Counted from the first letter of the stretch, positions 1-6,416 are shown. The stretch: 6,645 nt of DNA from JBDHBD01 sp039586095 (GCA_039586095.1 JBDHLB010000132.1:1-6645); one strand, 5' to 3'. The notes: generated by a model from the letters alone, not told the origin. A program made the numbers and translations.

Positions 1-821
1 CCGCCGCGCTGCGGGAGTCGGCGAACGAGGTGCTGCTGGTCGAGGACAAATCGCTCGCGGAGTACGACTCCGAGACGTGGCTTCCGGTGCTGGACGCGAT
101 GCTGGACGAGCGAGGGCCCGTCGTCACCCTGATGGGTCACTCCGCGATCGGAATGGACCTCGCGCCGGCGCTGGCGACGCGCCGCGCGGCGCCACTGGTC
201 ACCGATGCCCTCGACGTCGCGATGGATTCCTCGTGCATGACCGTCCGGCGACGGATCTACGGCGGGAAGATCGACAGCGAATTGCGCATGAAGCCGGCGC
301 CGGGCTACATCGTCACTCTCCGCGGGGGACAGCAGCCGGCCGAGCCCGGCGCGGGCGAGCGGTCGCCCGTGACGCCGGTCGAGGCGCCGCCGATTCCGGA
401 GCGCCGCAGGGCCAGGCTCCTCGACCACGTCGAGGCCGAATTCGAGGACGTGGACATCGCCGCCGCGCCGATCCTGGTGGCGGTAGGGCGGGGAATCGGT
501 TCGCCGGAGTATCTCCCGCGCGTGCAGGCCTTCGCCGACGCCATCGGGGCGACCGTGGCCTGCTCGCGTCCGGTGGCCGACAAGGGATGGCTGGCCAAGA
601 GCCGGCAGGTCGGTACCTCGGGCCAGGAGGTCCGTCCCCGACTCTACATCGCTCTGGGAATCAGCGGTGCCTACCAGCACGTCGCGGGAATGCGCTCGTC
701 GGGGACGATCATCGCGGTGAACAGCGATCCCCGGGCACCGATCTTCGACGTCGCCCACTACGGCGTGGTGGCCGACATGTTCGACATTCTGCCGTTGCTG
801 CAGCAACGGTTCGAGAGGTAG
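1..821 (+). CDS. etfA: Electron transfer flavoprotein alpha subunit, 5'-truncated by window edge
   Basis: The alpha subunit of ETF carries FAD and, with EtfB, accepts electrons from acyl-CoA dehydrogenases in the cytoplasm. The frame is open from the left edge (first whole codon at base 3) to TAG at 819-821, giving 272 visible residues against about 310-330 for the family, so roughly 40-60 N-terminal residues lie outside. The GTG at 30 is internal, because family-like sequence continues upstream of it. The N-terminal alpha/beta domain is followed by a proline-rich linker near bases 330-400. The C-terminal FAD domain then shows GRGIG (about 486-500), SRPV (564-575), QVGTSG (606-623), GISGAYQH (657-680) and NSDPRAPIFD (720-749), all in family order. 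The sensing or bifurcating subtype cannot be settled without EtfB. The acyl-CoA dehydrogenase gene follows after 11 bases, so the two are surely co-transcribed. etfB is expected immediately upstream. Confidence 0.95.
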   Translation, partial: AALRESANEVLLVEDKSLAEYDSETWLPVLDAMLDERGPVVTLMGHSAIGMDLAPALATRRAAPLVTDALDVAMDSSCMTVRRRIYGGKIDSELRMKPAPGYIVTLRGGQQPAEPGAGERSPVTPVEAPPIPERRRARLLDHVEAEFEDVDIAAAPILVAVGRGIGSPEYLPRVQAFADAIGATVACSRPVADKGWLAKSRQVGTSGQEVRPRLYIALGISGAYQHVAGMRSSGTIIAVNSDPRAPIFDVAHYGVVADMFDILPLLQQRFER

Positions 822-832
822 GAGCGAGGGAC

Positions 833-2038
833 ATGGATTTCTCCCTGACCCGGGAGCAGGCCGAGATCAAGAGAGCCGCGCGGGAGTTCGCGACGGGCGA
901 GTTCACCCACGAACGCGCGGAACGGTACGAGTTGAACCACGAGTTTCCGAGAGCTCTGTGGCGCCAGGCGGCCGAGCTCGGATTCCTGGGACTCGACTTC
1001 TCCGAGTCGGTCGGCGGCGGAGGTCTCGGCGTGACCGAGAACGTGCTGGTCGTCGAGGAGCTCTGCAAGGCGGACTCGGGTATCGGCATGGCCATCCACC
1101 TGGCGGTCCTGCCCGGCAAGGTAGTCAAGATCTGCGGCAGTCCCGAGCAACAGGCGCGCTACCTCGGACCGCTGGCGCGCGGCGAGTGGATCTCGGCCAT
1201 CTCGCTCACCGAACCGGACCGCGGCTCCGATCTCACGCGCATGGCCACCCGCGTGGAACAGCACGGCGACCGTCTGGTGATCAACGGCACGAAGATCTTC
1301 ACGACCAACGCGGCCTACGCCGACTTCTTCGTCGTTCTGTGTCAGGACGACCCGGACGCCGAACCGGGGCGCGGCATGACGACGGTCGTGGTGGAGCGCG
1401 ACCCGGCGAGCTGGCTCGGTGGCGAGCTCGAGGTCACCGAGATCCCCAACAAGATGGGTATCAAGATGACCTCGAGCGGCGAGGTCCTGTTTCGCGACCT
1501 CGAAATCCCCGCGAGCAACATCCTCGGTGAGCGCGGACTGGGACTGAAGAACGTGCTGGCCTTCCTCGACGAGAGTCGTATCGAGATCGCGGCACAGTCC
1601 CTGGGCAACGCCGAGGGAGCCTTCCTGGCCGCGCTGAGGCACGCCCGGGAGCGCCGCCAGTTCGACACCGCGATCATCGACTTCCAGGGTATCGGTCACA
1701 CCCTGGCGAGGATGTGGAGCCGGAGCCAGTCGGCGAAGTGGACGAGCGACCACGCGGCCTGGGTCTGCGACCAGGGCTCCCGGAAGATGAGCGGCGTGTT
1801 GCCACTACTCACCTCGATGGTCAAGCACCACGTCCCCGAGACGGCGAAAGAGGTCATCGACGACGCCATCACCGTCTTCGGCGGCTACGGCTACTTCCTG
1901 GAGCAGCAAGTCGAGCGCCGCTGGCGGGACAATCGCATCGTCGAGATCTACGAAGGGACGGTGCAAGTCCAGCTCAACAACATGGTGCGGGTGCTCAAGA
2001 AGCTCCGGCCGGAATTCATCGACGCCAGCTTGCTCTGA
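833..2038 (+). CDS. Acyl-CoA dehydrogenase (FAD, ETF-linked), 401 aa
   Basis: It catalyses alpha,beta-dehydrogenation of an acyl-CoA thioester and hands the electrons to ETF. The length (401 aa) is normal for the family. The N-terminal helical domain begins MDFSLTREQ. The mid-domain signature SLTEPDRGSD lies at residues 124-133, the beta-domain stretch at about 150-230 ends in NILGERG, and the C-terminal helical domain has RRQFDTAIIDFQ (274-285), FGGYGYFLEQ (349-358) and IYEGT (372-376). Glu374 in IYEGT sits at the catalytic-base position of medium/short-chain-type enzymes. ATG 833 was chosen because the homology starts there and GGAG (821-824), overlapping the etfA stop, lies 8 bases upstream. 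The frame remains open back to base 77, but that stretch is etfA read in the wrong frame. The genetic neighbour etfA implies a dedicated electron acceptor. The substrate (fatty, branched, dicarboxylic or aromatic-derived acyl-CoA) cannot be read from the sequence. Confidence 0.95.
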   Translation: MDFSLTREQAEIKRAAREFATGEFTHERAERYELNHEFPRALWRQAAELGFLGLDFSESVGGGGLGVTENVLVVEELCKADSGIGMAIHLAVLPGKVVKICGSPEQQARYLGPLARGEWISAISLTEPDRGSDLTRMATRVEQHGDRLVINGTKIFTTNAAYADFFVVLCQDDPDAEPGRGMTTVVVERDPASWLGGELEVTEIPNKMGIKMTSSGEVLFRDLEIPASNILGERGLGLKNVLAFLDESRIEIAAQSLGNAEGAFLAALRHARERRQFDTAIIDFQGIGHTLARMWSRSQSAKWTSDHAAWVCDQGSRKMSGVLPLLTSMVKHHVPETAKEVIDDAITVFGGYGYFLEQQVERRWRDNRIVEIYEGTVQVQLNNMVRVLKKLRPEFIDASLL

Positions 2039-2047
2039 CCGTCGCCT

Positions 2048-2072
2048 GCGGGTAGCGGGTAGGCGGCGGGTG
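2048..2072 (+). repeat. Three GCGGGTR copies after the dehydrogenase stop
   Basis: GCGGGTA occurs at 2048-2054 and 2055-2061, and GCGGGTG at 2066-2072. It is a short, GC-rich, tandem-like repeat with no function evident. It may simply reflect slippage in non-coding DNA. Confidence 0.35.
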
Positions 2073-2122
2073 AAGACGGACCGCCGGGATGCACGGGCTT
2101 TGGCCGAGGCCTGCCGCAATGG

Positions 2123-2142
2123 GGTGTACCGGCCGGCACACC
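2123..2142. repeat. 20-base palindrome with one mismatched pair
   Basis: GGTGT and ACACC flank a CCGGCCGG core, so nine of ten symmetrical base pairs match. There is no loop and no following T-run, so it is not a standard terminator. It could be a protein-binding dyad or a chance palindrome in GC-rich DNA. Confidence 0.3.
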
Positions 2143-2272
2143 GGACCTCCCAGCAGCGTATTCGAGGCGGCGGCCTCTCGTCTCGGCGTAGGACGGTGCC
2201 GCGCCTCCCTTCCACAGCCTGAAGTACTCCTATGGCGCACCCAAGGAGCTGTGCTTCATCTGGTGATCCGGC

Positions 2273-3718
2273 TCAGACCGGAGAACAGGTGTCCAAGGGG
2301 GTGTCGACGATCTCGTGCAGCGACTCGCCGGTCCAGCAATACGTGCAGAGCTTGTCCCGAGGTAGGCCGATCGCCTCGACCATGGCGCCCAGCGTCTGGT
2401 AGCGCAGCGACGTCAGCCCGAGGCGCTCGCGGATGCGCTCGACCATCGCCGCGTAGCACTCCGTCTTCGGGTCGGCGTACTCGGAGATCTTCGTCGGGAC
2501 CTCGCCGTGGATTTCGGCAATCGCCTTGCGGCCGGCGAGATCCAGCTCGGATCTCGAACGGGAGAAGTTGAGGAACTTGCAGCTGCAAACGAGGGGCGGG
2601 CAGGCGGGCCGCATGTGGACCTCCTTTGCCCCGAAGTCGAACAGCCGCTGGATGACGTCGGTCAATTGCGTCCCCCGAACGATCGAGTCCTCACAGAACA
2701 GGAGTCGCCTGCCGTCGATCAACTCCCGGATCGGGATGAGCTTCATCCGGGCCACCAGATCGCGGACCCGTTGATCCTGCGGCATGAAGCTGCGGGGCCA
2801 GGTCGGCGTGTACTTCACGAACGGGCGTCGGTAGGGAATGCCCGCCTCGGAGGAGTAGCCGATGGCGTGCCCGACCCCGGAGTCCGGAATTCCGGCAACG
2901 CAGTCGACTTCGACGTCGTCCGCCCGGGCGAGCGCCTCGCCGCAGCGGTTGCGCGCCGCTTCGACGTTGACGCCCTCGTACTCCGATGCCGGGTAGCCGT
3001 AGTAGACCCAGAGGAAAGAGCAGATCTGCATCTGTTCCCCGGGAGGGGAGAGCTGCTCGACACCGTCGGGCGTGATCTTCACGATCTCGGCCGGGCCCAG
3101 TTCGCGATCGATCTCGTAGCCGAGATTGGGCAGGGCGCAGCTCTCCAGCGTCACCGCGACGGCCCCGTCTTTGCTTCCCAGCACCATCGGCGTGCGCCCG
3201 AGGCGATCCCGGGAGGCATAGATCGCGTTATCGGTGAGCAGCAGCACCGAGCAGGAGCCCTGGACCTTCCGGTGGACGTGTCGAAGCCCGTCCAGAAGCG
3301 TCTCCTGCAGGTTGATCAGGTTGGCCACGACCTCGGTCTGGTTGAATTCGTTACCTTTCAGCTCGCTGAAGTGAGTGCCGTTCTTGCGCAGGCTGGTCTC
3401 GGCGAGCGCATCGAGGTTGTCGACCCGTCCGACCGTGGCGATGGCGTAGCGCCCGTGGTGGGAACAGACCAGCAGCGGCTGGTCCTCGTAGTCGCTGATG
3501 ACGCCCAGACCGATCCTGCCGGAGTACTTCGGCAGGTCGTCCTCGAACTTGGTGCGGAACGGCGTGTTCGTGATGTCGTGGATGTTGCGCTTAAAGCCCT
3601 CCTTGACCCGCACGACCATCCCGCCGCGCGAGGTGCCGAGATGGGAGTGGTAGTCGGTCCCGTAGAACACCTCCGCCACGCAGTCATCCTTGGAAACGAC
3701 GCCGAAGAATCCGCCCAC
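2273..3718 (-). CDS. purF: Amidophosphoribosyltransferase homologue with degenerate glutaminase domain, 481 aa
   Basis: By family, PurF makes 5-phosphoribosylamine from PRPP and glutamine, the first step of purine synthesis. The start is a GTG preceded by AAGGAGG 4 bases away. The frame upstream reaches a TAG at 3761-3763 with no other plausible start. The Ntn-type glutaminase domain (about 1-220) is degenerate. It begins MGGFFG, not MCG, so there is no Cys nucleophile. The HVRY motif reads VISD (73-76), HNG reads TVG (95-97) and SDSE reads NQTE (126-129). The phosphoribosyltransferase half looks intact: GIPDSG (276-281), TPTWPRSFMP (304-313) and the PRPP loop LLFCEDSIVRGT (339-350, acidic pair E343/D344). 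Cysteines C233, C378 or C380, C458 and C461 match the [4Fe-4S] ligands of Bacillus-type PurF. I recall similar 'MGGFFG' proteins, annotated as PurF, in clostridia and Bacteroidetes, so this is a known but atypical class. The role is probably ammonia-dependent or partner-fed transfer; that is inference. Confidence 0.88.
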   Translation of the reverse strand: MGGFFGVVSKDDCVAEVFYGTDYHSHLGTSRGGMVVRVKEGFKRNIHDITNTPFRTKFEDDLPKYSGRIGLGVISDYEDQPLLVCSHHGRYAIATVGRVDNLDALAETSLRKNGTHFSELKGNEFNQTEVVANLINLQETLLDGLRHVHRKVQGSCSVLLLTDNAIYASRDRLGRTPMVLGSKDGAVAVTLESCALPNLGYEIDRELGPAEIVKITPDGVEQLSPPGEQMQICSFLWVYYGYPASEYEGVNVEAARNRCGEALARADDVEVDCVAGIPDSGVGHAIGYSSEAGIPYRRPFVKYTPTWPRSFMPQDQRVRDLVARMKLIPIRELIDGRRLLFCEDSIVRGTQLTDVIQRLFDFGAKEVHMRPACPPLVCSCKFLNFSRSRSELDLAGRKAIAEIHGEVPTKISEYADPKTECYAAMVERIRERLGLTSLRYQTLGAMVEAIGLPRDKLCTYCWTGESLHEIVDTPLDTCSPV

Positions 3719-3722
3719 GTTG

Positions 3723-3729
3723 CCTCCTT
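3723..3729 (-). promoter_or_regulatory. Strong ribosome binding site of the purF-like gene
   Basis: On the minus strand this reads AAGGAGG, followed by CAAC and the GTG start at 3718-3716. It fixes the start codon, and therefore the conclusion that residue 2 is Gly and no Cys follows the initiator. The 4-base spacing is on the short side. Confidence 0.75.
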
Positions 3730-3744
3730 CCGGGCACGGCCCGG
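3730..3744 (-). promoter_or_regulatory. GC hairpin directly abutting the purF ribosome binding site
   Basis: The minus strand reads CCGGGC, loop CGT, GCCCGG: a perfect all-GC 6-bp stem with a 3-base loop. Its last base touches the AAGGAGG at 3723-3729. With no T-run it is not an intrinsic terminator for the upstream protease-like gene. It could shape access to the ribosome binding site or protect the 5' end of a processed mRNA. Confidence 0.4.
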
Positions 3745-3819
3745 CTCGCGGTGGGCCAGTCTACAAGGGCCGTGGCCGACCCAATGGAGAGGAAAGGGAG
3801 ATAATCCGCCCTTGACTTT

Positions 3820-6249
3820 CTAGACACGTTCCAGCGCTGGCTCTCTTGCCGCGCCGCTCGTGACCATGGCGTCGCCGTCCCTCGAGGCCCGCCGCGCGCT
3901 GCTCGCCTGCAACTTCGTCGCGGTGGTCGTGATCAACCGCTTCAACCCCTCGGGCATGAGCAGGGGATCGTGCGAGACCATGAGGGCCGCAACACCGCCC
4001 ACGTAGCACGCTGAGGCCCCCGTGCCGGCGAATTCGTTGCTCAAGTCGGCCGGCACGTCCTGGGAGCCGTCGTTGTAGCCGAGCGGCCCGAGGCGATCGG
4101 TGGCGTGAAGCCAGGTTCCCGGTGCGAGGAGATCGGGCCCCGTCTCGTCCTCGGCCGACCGCCACCAATAGAGACCGTCCGCACTGGCTGGCCCTTTTGG
4201 CTCACCCGCAATGCTCGACGCTCCGACGCAGATCAGGGATGTCGAGGCGCTCAGCGCGCAAGGGTAGTCGACGGCATCGCTGTAGGGACGGTGCACGCCG
4301 TCGCCCGCGGCAGCCACGATCGTCGTTCCGGCGTCGATGGCGTCGATGATCGCGCGCGTGATCACCTCGGGCGCCGCGCCGGTCCAGCCCCAGGGGATGA
4401 CCAGGACATCCGCGCCGTGCTCTACGGCGACGTCGATGGCCCGCACGATCGAGAGGTCGTCTATCCCTCGGTGCAGCGGCAGCAGGAGTGCCTCCGGCGC
4501 CACGCCGGCAATGCCGATGCCGTTGTTCGCGGTGGCGCCGAGTACGCCGGCACAGGCTGTACCGTGTCGATCCTCCGGGCTGACCGGTTCGCCGGGGGGG
4601 AGTTCGACTTCGTCCTGCGGATCGCCGTCCGCTATTCCGTCGGCTTCCGGCGCACCTTCCCCGTCTTTCACCGGCTCCCAGAACGCCAGGTCGGGATGGT
4701 CGCGCTCGACCCCGTCATCCAGCAGGGCCACGATCACGTCTTTCTTCGGGATTCCTGCCGACCAGGCCGCGACGGCGTGGCTTGCGGGATCGCTCGAGGC
4801 CGGCCATCCCGCGATCTGTCCCCGCGGCATAATCGCGTACTGATGCTGAACGGCGGGATCGCGGGAGAACGGGTCGCCCCCGTCACCGGTACTGTAGAGC
4901 ACGCGGATGTCGTCGACGAACAATCCTTCCGCTTCGCCGAGACCGTCGCTGTAGAAGTGGACGAATACCTGCAACGGCCTGGCGAGCGTATCGACCGGCA
5001 CACGGAACATCAGCTTGCGCCATCCGCGGTCCGTGCCGGGACCCCGGGTGAGGTCTCCCGTCGGGCCGACAGGGGCGATCGGGTACTCGCGGACGTATTC
5101 CTTCGACTCCGCGTCGTAGAGCAGTACGCGGCCGAGGTCGTGGACCCGCCGGGGCGCATCGACAGGGTCCTCGAACCGCGCCCAGAACCACAATTCGACG
5201 AAAACCTCCCGGTAGGCCGCCAGGTCGAAGATCGGGCTGATCAGGTAGGAGCTGGCCCCTTCGAGGTAGGGATCGGGAGGGGAGTTCCCGGCGAGACCCT
5301 TGCCCGACATGTAGACCGCGCGCTTCCCGTCGTGGGTGCGCTCTCGGACCACCATCGGAAGGATCCGGTTGGAGCCCTCGTCACGTGCGACGATCCACCG
5401 GTCGATGTCGTTCTCGAAGTGCCCGTCGATCGCGGTGCTCCACACGAACCCCTCGGGTTCGCGATCCACGGTGGAAACCAGCCTGGCCAGATACTTCGAC
5501 TCGAGCGTCTGGTGGTGCGTCAGGGACGAAGGAAAACCGGGCAGGGCCCGGCCGCTGGGCGGGCCGCCCGGCGTTTCGAGGTAAACGTTGATGAAGGACG
5601 GCTCGGCCCACAGCACGCCTTCCAGCTGGGTGAGCATCCGACTGGCCTCGAAAGCACGGCCGGCGGACGCGTCGCGCAGCACGCAGATGAAGCTGCCTGG
5701 GCGAAACTCCCGCAGTTCCTGGGCATCGAGGTCATCCCACGACCCGGCCAGGAGACGCTTCGCGTCTTTCAGAGTTGTCGCCGTATCGAAGGCCACGACG
5801 ACCTCGTCGGAGGGGATCCGCAGCGCCGCCCCGTGTTCGAAGACCGGCTGCGAGGGAAGACCGGAGCGGAGAGTAACTTGCCAGGCGTCGGGCGGCGGCG
5901 TCGTATCGAGACCGCGAGGAGCAACGGAGCTCGGGACGCGGAACAGCGTCACGCCGCGCTCGATCAGATCGGGGCGGTTTCCACGCGGATCCAGCTCGAG
6001 TCCGTCGGGTGGAGTGAGGGGCCCCTTCTGTTCGGACGTGTCCGGGACCAGTGCGGCCGCATGCAGGGGGCTGGCCTGAAGCGTGATAGGGGCCCCGGCA
6101 CGAAAGTAGACGAAACGACCCTCGTGCGGATCGTCGAGCAACTCTCCACTCTCGGCCGGCTGCGTGGCCATCGACTGCGCAAGGGTAACGGGGACGACCG
6201 CAGGAGATGTCATGAGGCCGAGCCACAGCAGCAGTGCGGGCAGGCGCAT
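3820..6249 (-). CDS. Secreted S8 kexin/furin-like protein with catalytic Ser replaced by Gly, 809 aa
   Basis: Homologous to subtilisin-family proteases. The start ATG has AAGGA 8 bases upstream (6258-6262). A Sec signal peptide covers about residues 1-24 (MR, hydrophobic stretch, TLA before Q25). Residues about 45-225 look like a pro/inhibitory domain, ending with a GVLWAEPSFI-type strand. Residues about 265-452 look like a MAM/jelly-roll beta-sandwich, with YLISPIFDL (335-343), GWRKLMF (409-415) and FYSDGLGEAEGLFVDDIRV (432-450). The S8 fold occupies about 465-785: DDG with D511 (LLDDGVERDHPDL, 509-521), RHGTACAG with H562 (561-568), AAAGDG (646-651) and AGTGASACYVGG (741-752). DDGxxxxHPDL and RHGTxCAG resemble kexin/furin. 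The GTSASAP nucleophile motif reads GTGASAC, so Gly744 replaces Ser, and D650 replaces the oxyanion Asn. There is no P-domain, anchor or sorting tail after the fold. It is probably an exported pseudoprotease acting as a binding or regulatory protein. Confidence 0.88.
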   Translation of the reverse strand: MRLPALLLWLGLMTSPAVVPVTLAQSMATQPAESGELLDDPHEGRFVYFRAGAPITLQASPLHAAALVPDTSEQKGPLTPPDGLELDPRGNRPDLIERGVTLFRVPSSVAPRGLDTTPPPDAWQVTLRSGLPSQPVFEHGAALRIPSDEVVVAFDTATTLKDAKRLLAGSWDDLDAQELREFRPGSFICVLRDASAGRAFEASRMLTQLEGVLWAEPSFINVYLETPGGPPSGRALPGFPSSLTHHQTLESKYLARLVSTVDREPEGFVWSTAIDGHFENDIDRWIVARDEGSNRILPMVVRERTHDGKRAVYMSGKGLAGNSPPDPYLEGASSYLISPIFDLAAYREVFVELWFWARFEDPVDAPRRVHDLGRVLLYDAESKEYVREYPIAPVGPTGDLTRGPGTDRGWRKLMFRVPVDTLARPLQVFVHFYSDGLGEAEGLFVDDIRVLYSTGDGGDPFSRDPAVQHQYAIMPRGQIAGWPASSDPASHAVAAWSAGIPKKDVIVALLDDGVERDHPDLAFWEPVKDGEGAPEADGIADGDPQDEVELPPGEPVSPEDRHGTACAGVLGATANNGIGIAGVAPEALLLPLHRGIDDLSIVRAIDVAVEHGADVLVIPWGWTGAAPEVITRAIIDAIDAGTTIVAAAGDGVHRPYSDAVDYPCALSASTSLICVGASSIAGEPKGPASADGLYWWRSAEDETGPDLLAPGTWLHATDRLGPLGYNDGSQDVPADLSNEFAGTGASACYVGGVAALMVSHDPLLMPEGLKRLITTTATKLQASSARRASRDGDAMVTSGAAREPALERV

Positions 6250-6257
6250 GTGCGTTT

Positions 6258-6262
6258 TCCTT
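6258..6262 (-). promoter_or_regulatory. Ribosome binding site of the S8-like gene
   Basis: AAGGA on the minus strand, 8 bases before the ATG at 6249-6247. It supports this start, which also places a signal peptide at the N-terminus. Confidence 0.65.
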
Positions 6263-6286
6263 CAGCCGGTCTGCGAGTGAGATACG

Positions 6287-6307
6287 AGACGCCGGCCAAC
6301 GGCGTCT
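6287..6307. promoter_or_regulatory. Perfect 8-bp inverted repeat in the divergent region
   Basis: AGACGCCG, loop GCCAA, CGGCGTCT: a perfect 8-bp stem with a 5-base loop, 37 bases upstream of the S8-like ATG. It lies in the leader or core promoter of that gene. No T-run follows on either strand, so an operator or 5'-leader hairpin is more likely than a terminator. Confidence 0.45.
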
Positions 6308-6371
6308 AGCGGCTGAGCGCGGAATGACCTCAAAGGCAGTTGCCGACGAAGCTCTCAGCGTGGTGTTGACG

Positions 6372-6381
6372 AGCCCGGGCT
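6372..6381. promoter_or_regulatory. 10-base perfect palindrome upstream of the His-rich gene promoter
   Basis: AGCCCGGGCT is self-complementary. It ends where the -35 region of the proposed promoter (-10 at 6404-6409) would begin, a usual place for an operator or activator site. It is short and GC-rich, so chance is possible. Confidence 0.25.
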
Positions 6382-6403
6382 ATCGTAGGCTCCGATTCTC
6401 GTA

Positions 6404-6409
6404 TACAAT
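6404..6409 (+). promoter_or_regulatory. -10 element for a probable leaderless transcript
   Basis: TACAAT, inside TATACAAT, matches the sigma-70 -10 consensus at five of six bases. It stands out in a GC-rich region. It ends 7 bases before the ATG at 6417, so transcription would start at or next to the A of the start codon. The sequence between them (CCGCCGG) has no Shine-Dalgarno motif. No good -35 lies 16-18 bases upstream (TATCGT at best). Confidence 0.5.
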
Positions 6410-6416
6410 CCGCCGG

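Larger units (their letters stand above)
2039..2272. other. Convergent intergenic gap with no supported gene
   Basis: This 234-base gap separates the acyl-CoA dehydrogenase gene (+) from the purF-like gene (-), which converge on it. I see no intrinsic terminator with a T-tract on either strand, so termination is probably Rho-dependent or uses a signal I cannot see. It holds a short tandem-like repeat (2048-2072), a near-perfect palindrome (2123-2142), a weak 5-bp stem (2164-2177) and a 24-codon open tail (2192-2266) with coding-like third-position GC but no start codon. Confidence 0.6.

Noticed and set aside
77..832. Possible N-terminal extension of the acyl-CoA dehydrogenase
   Set aside because: These 252 codons overlap etfA in another frame and are Arg/Gly-rich without homology. 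The ATG at 833 has its own ribosome binding site and starts at the family N-terminus.
2164..2177. GAGGC/GCCTC stem as a terminator
   Set aside because: The stem is only 5 bp and there is no T-tract on either strand.
3812..3817. TTGACT as a plus-strand -35
   Set aside because: No -10 element follows at usable spacing, and no plus-strand gene lies downstream.
2507..3823. 438-codon open frame on the plus strand
   Set aside because: It is antisense to the purF-like gene over almost its whole length. It has no motifs, and the opposite strand is clearly coding.
3820..3950. Frameshift that removes a C-terminal part of the S8-like protein
   Set aside because: The S8 core extends to the helix after the GTG motif, and the other frames beyond it show no family-like sequence. 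The Ala/Arg/Ser-rich tail looks like a natural end.
4105..6309. 734-codon open frame on the plus strand
   Set aside because: It is antisense to the S8-like gene, which has a signal peptide, a ribosome binding site and family motifs. The antisense translation is Arg/Asp/Val-rich with no recognisable motifs, as expected from high third-position GC.
6366..6371. TTGACG as -35 partner of the TACAAT element
   Set aside because: The spacing is 32 bases, far beyond the 16-18 usable by sigma-70 polymerase, and no -10 lies 16-18 bases after it.
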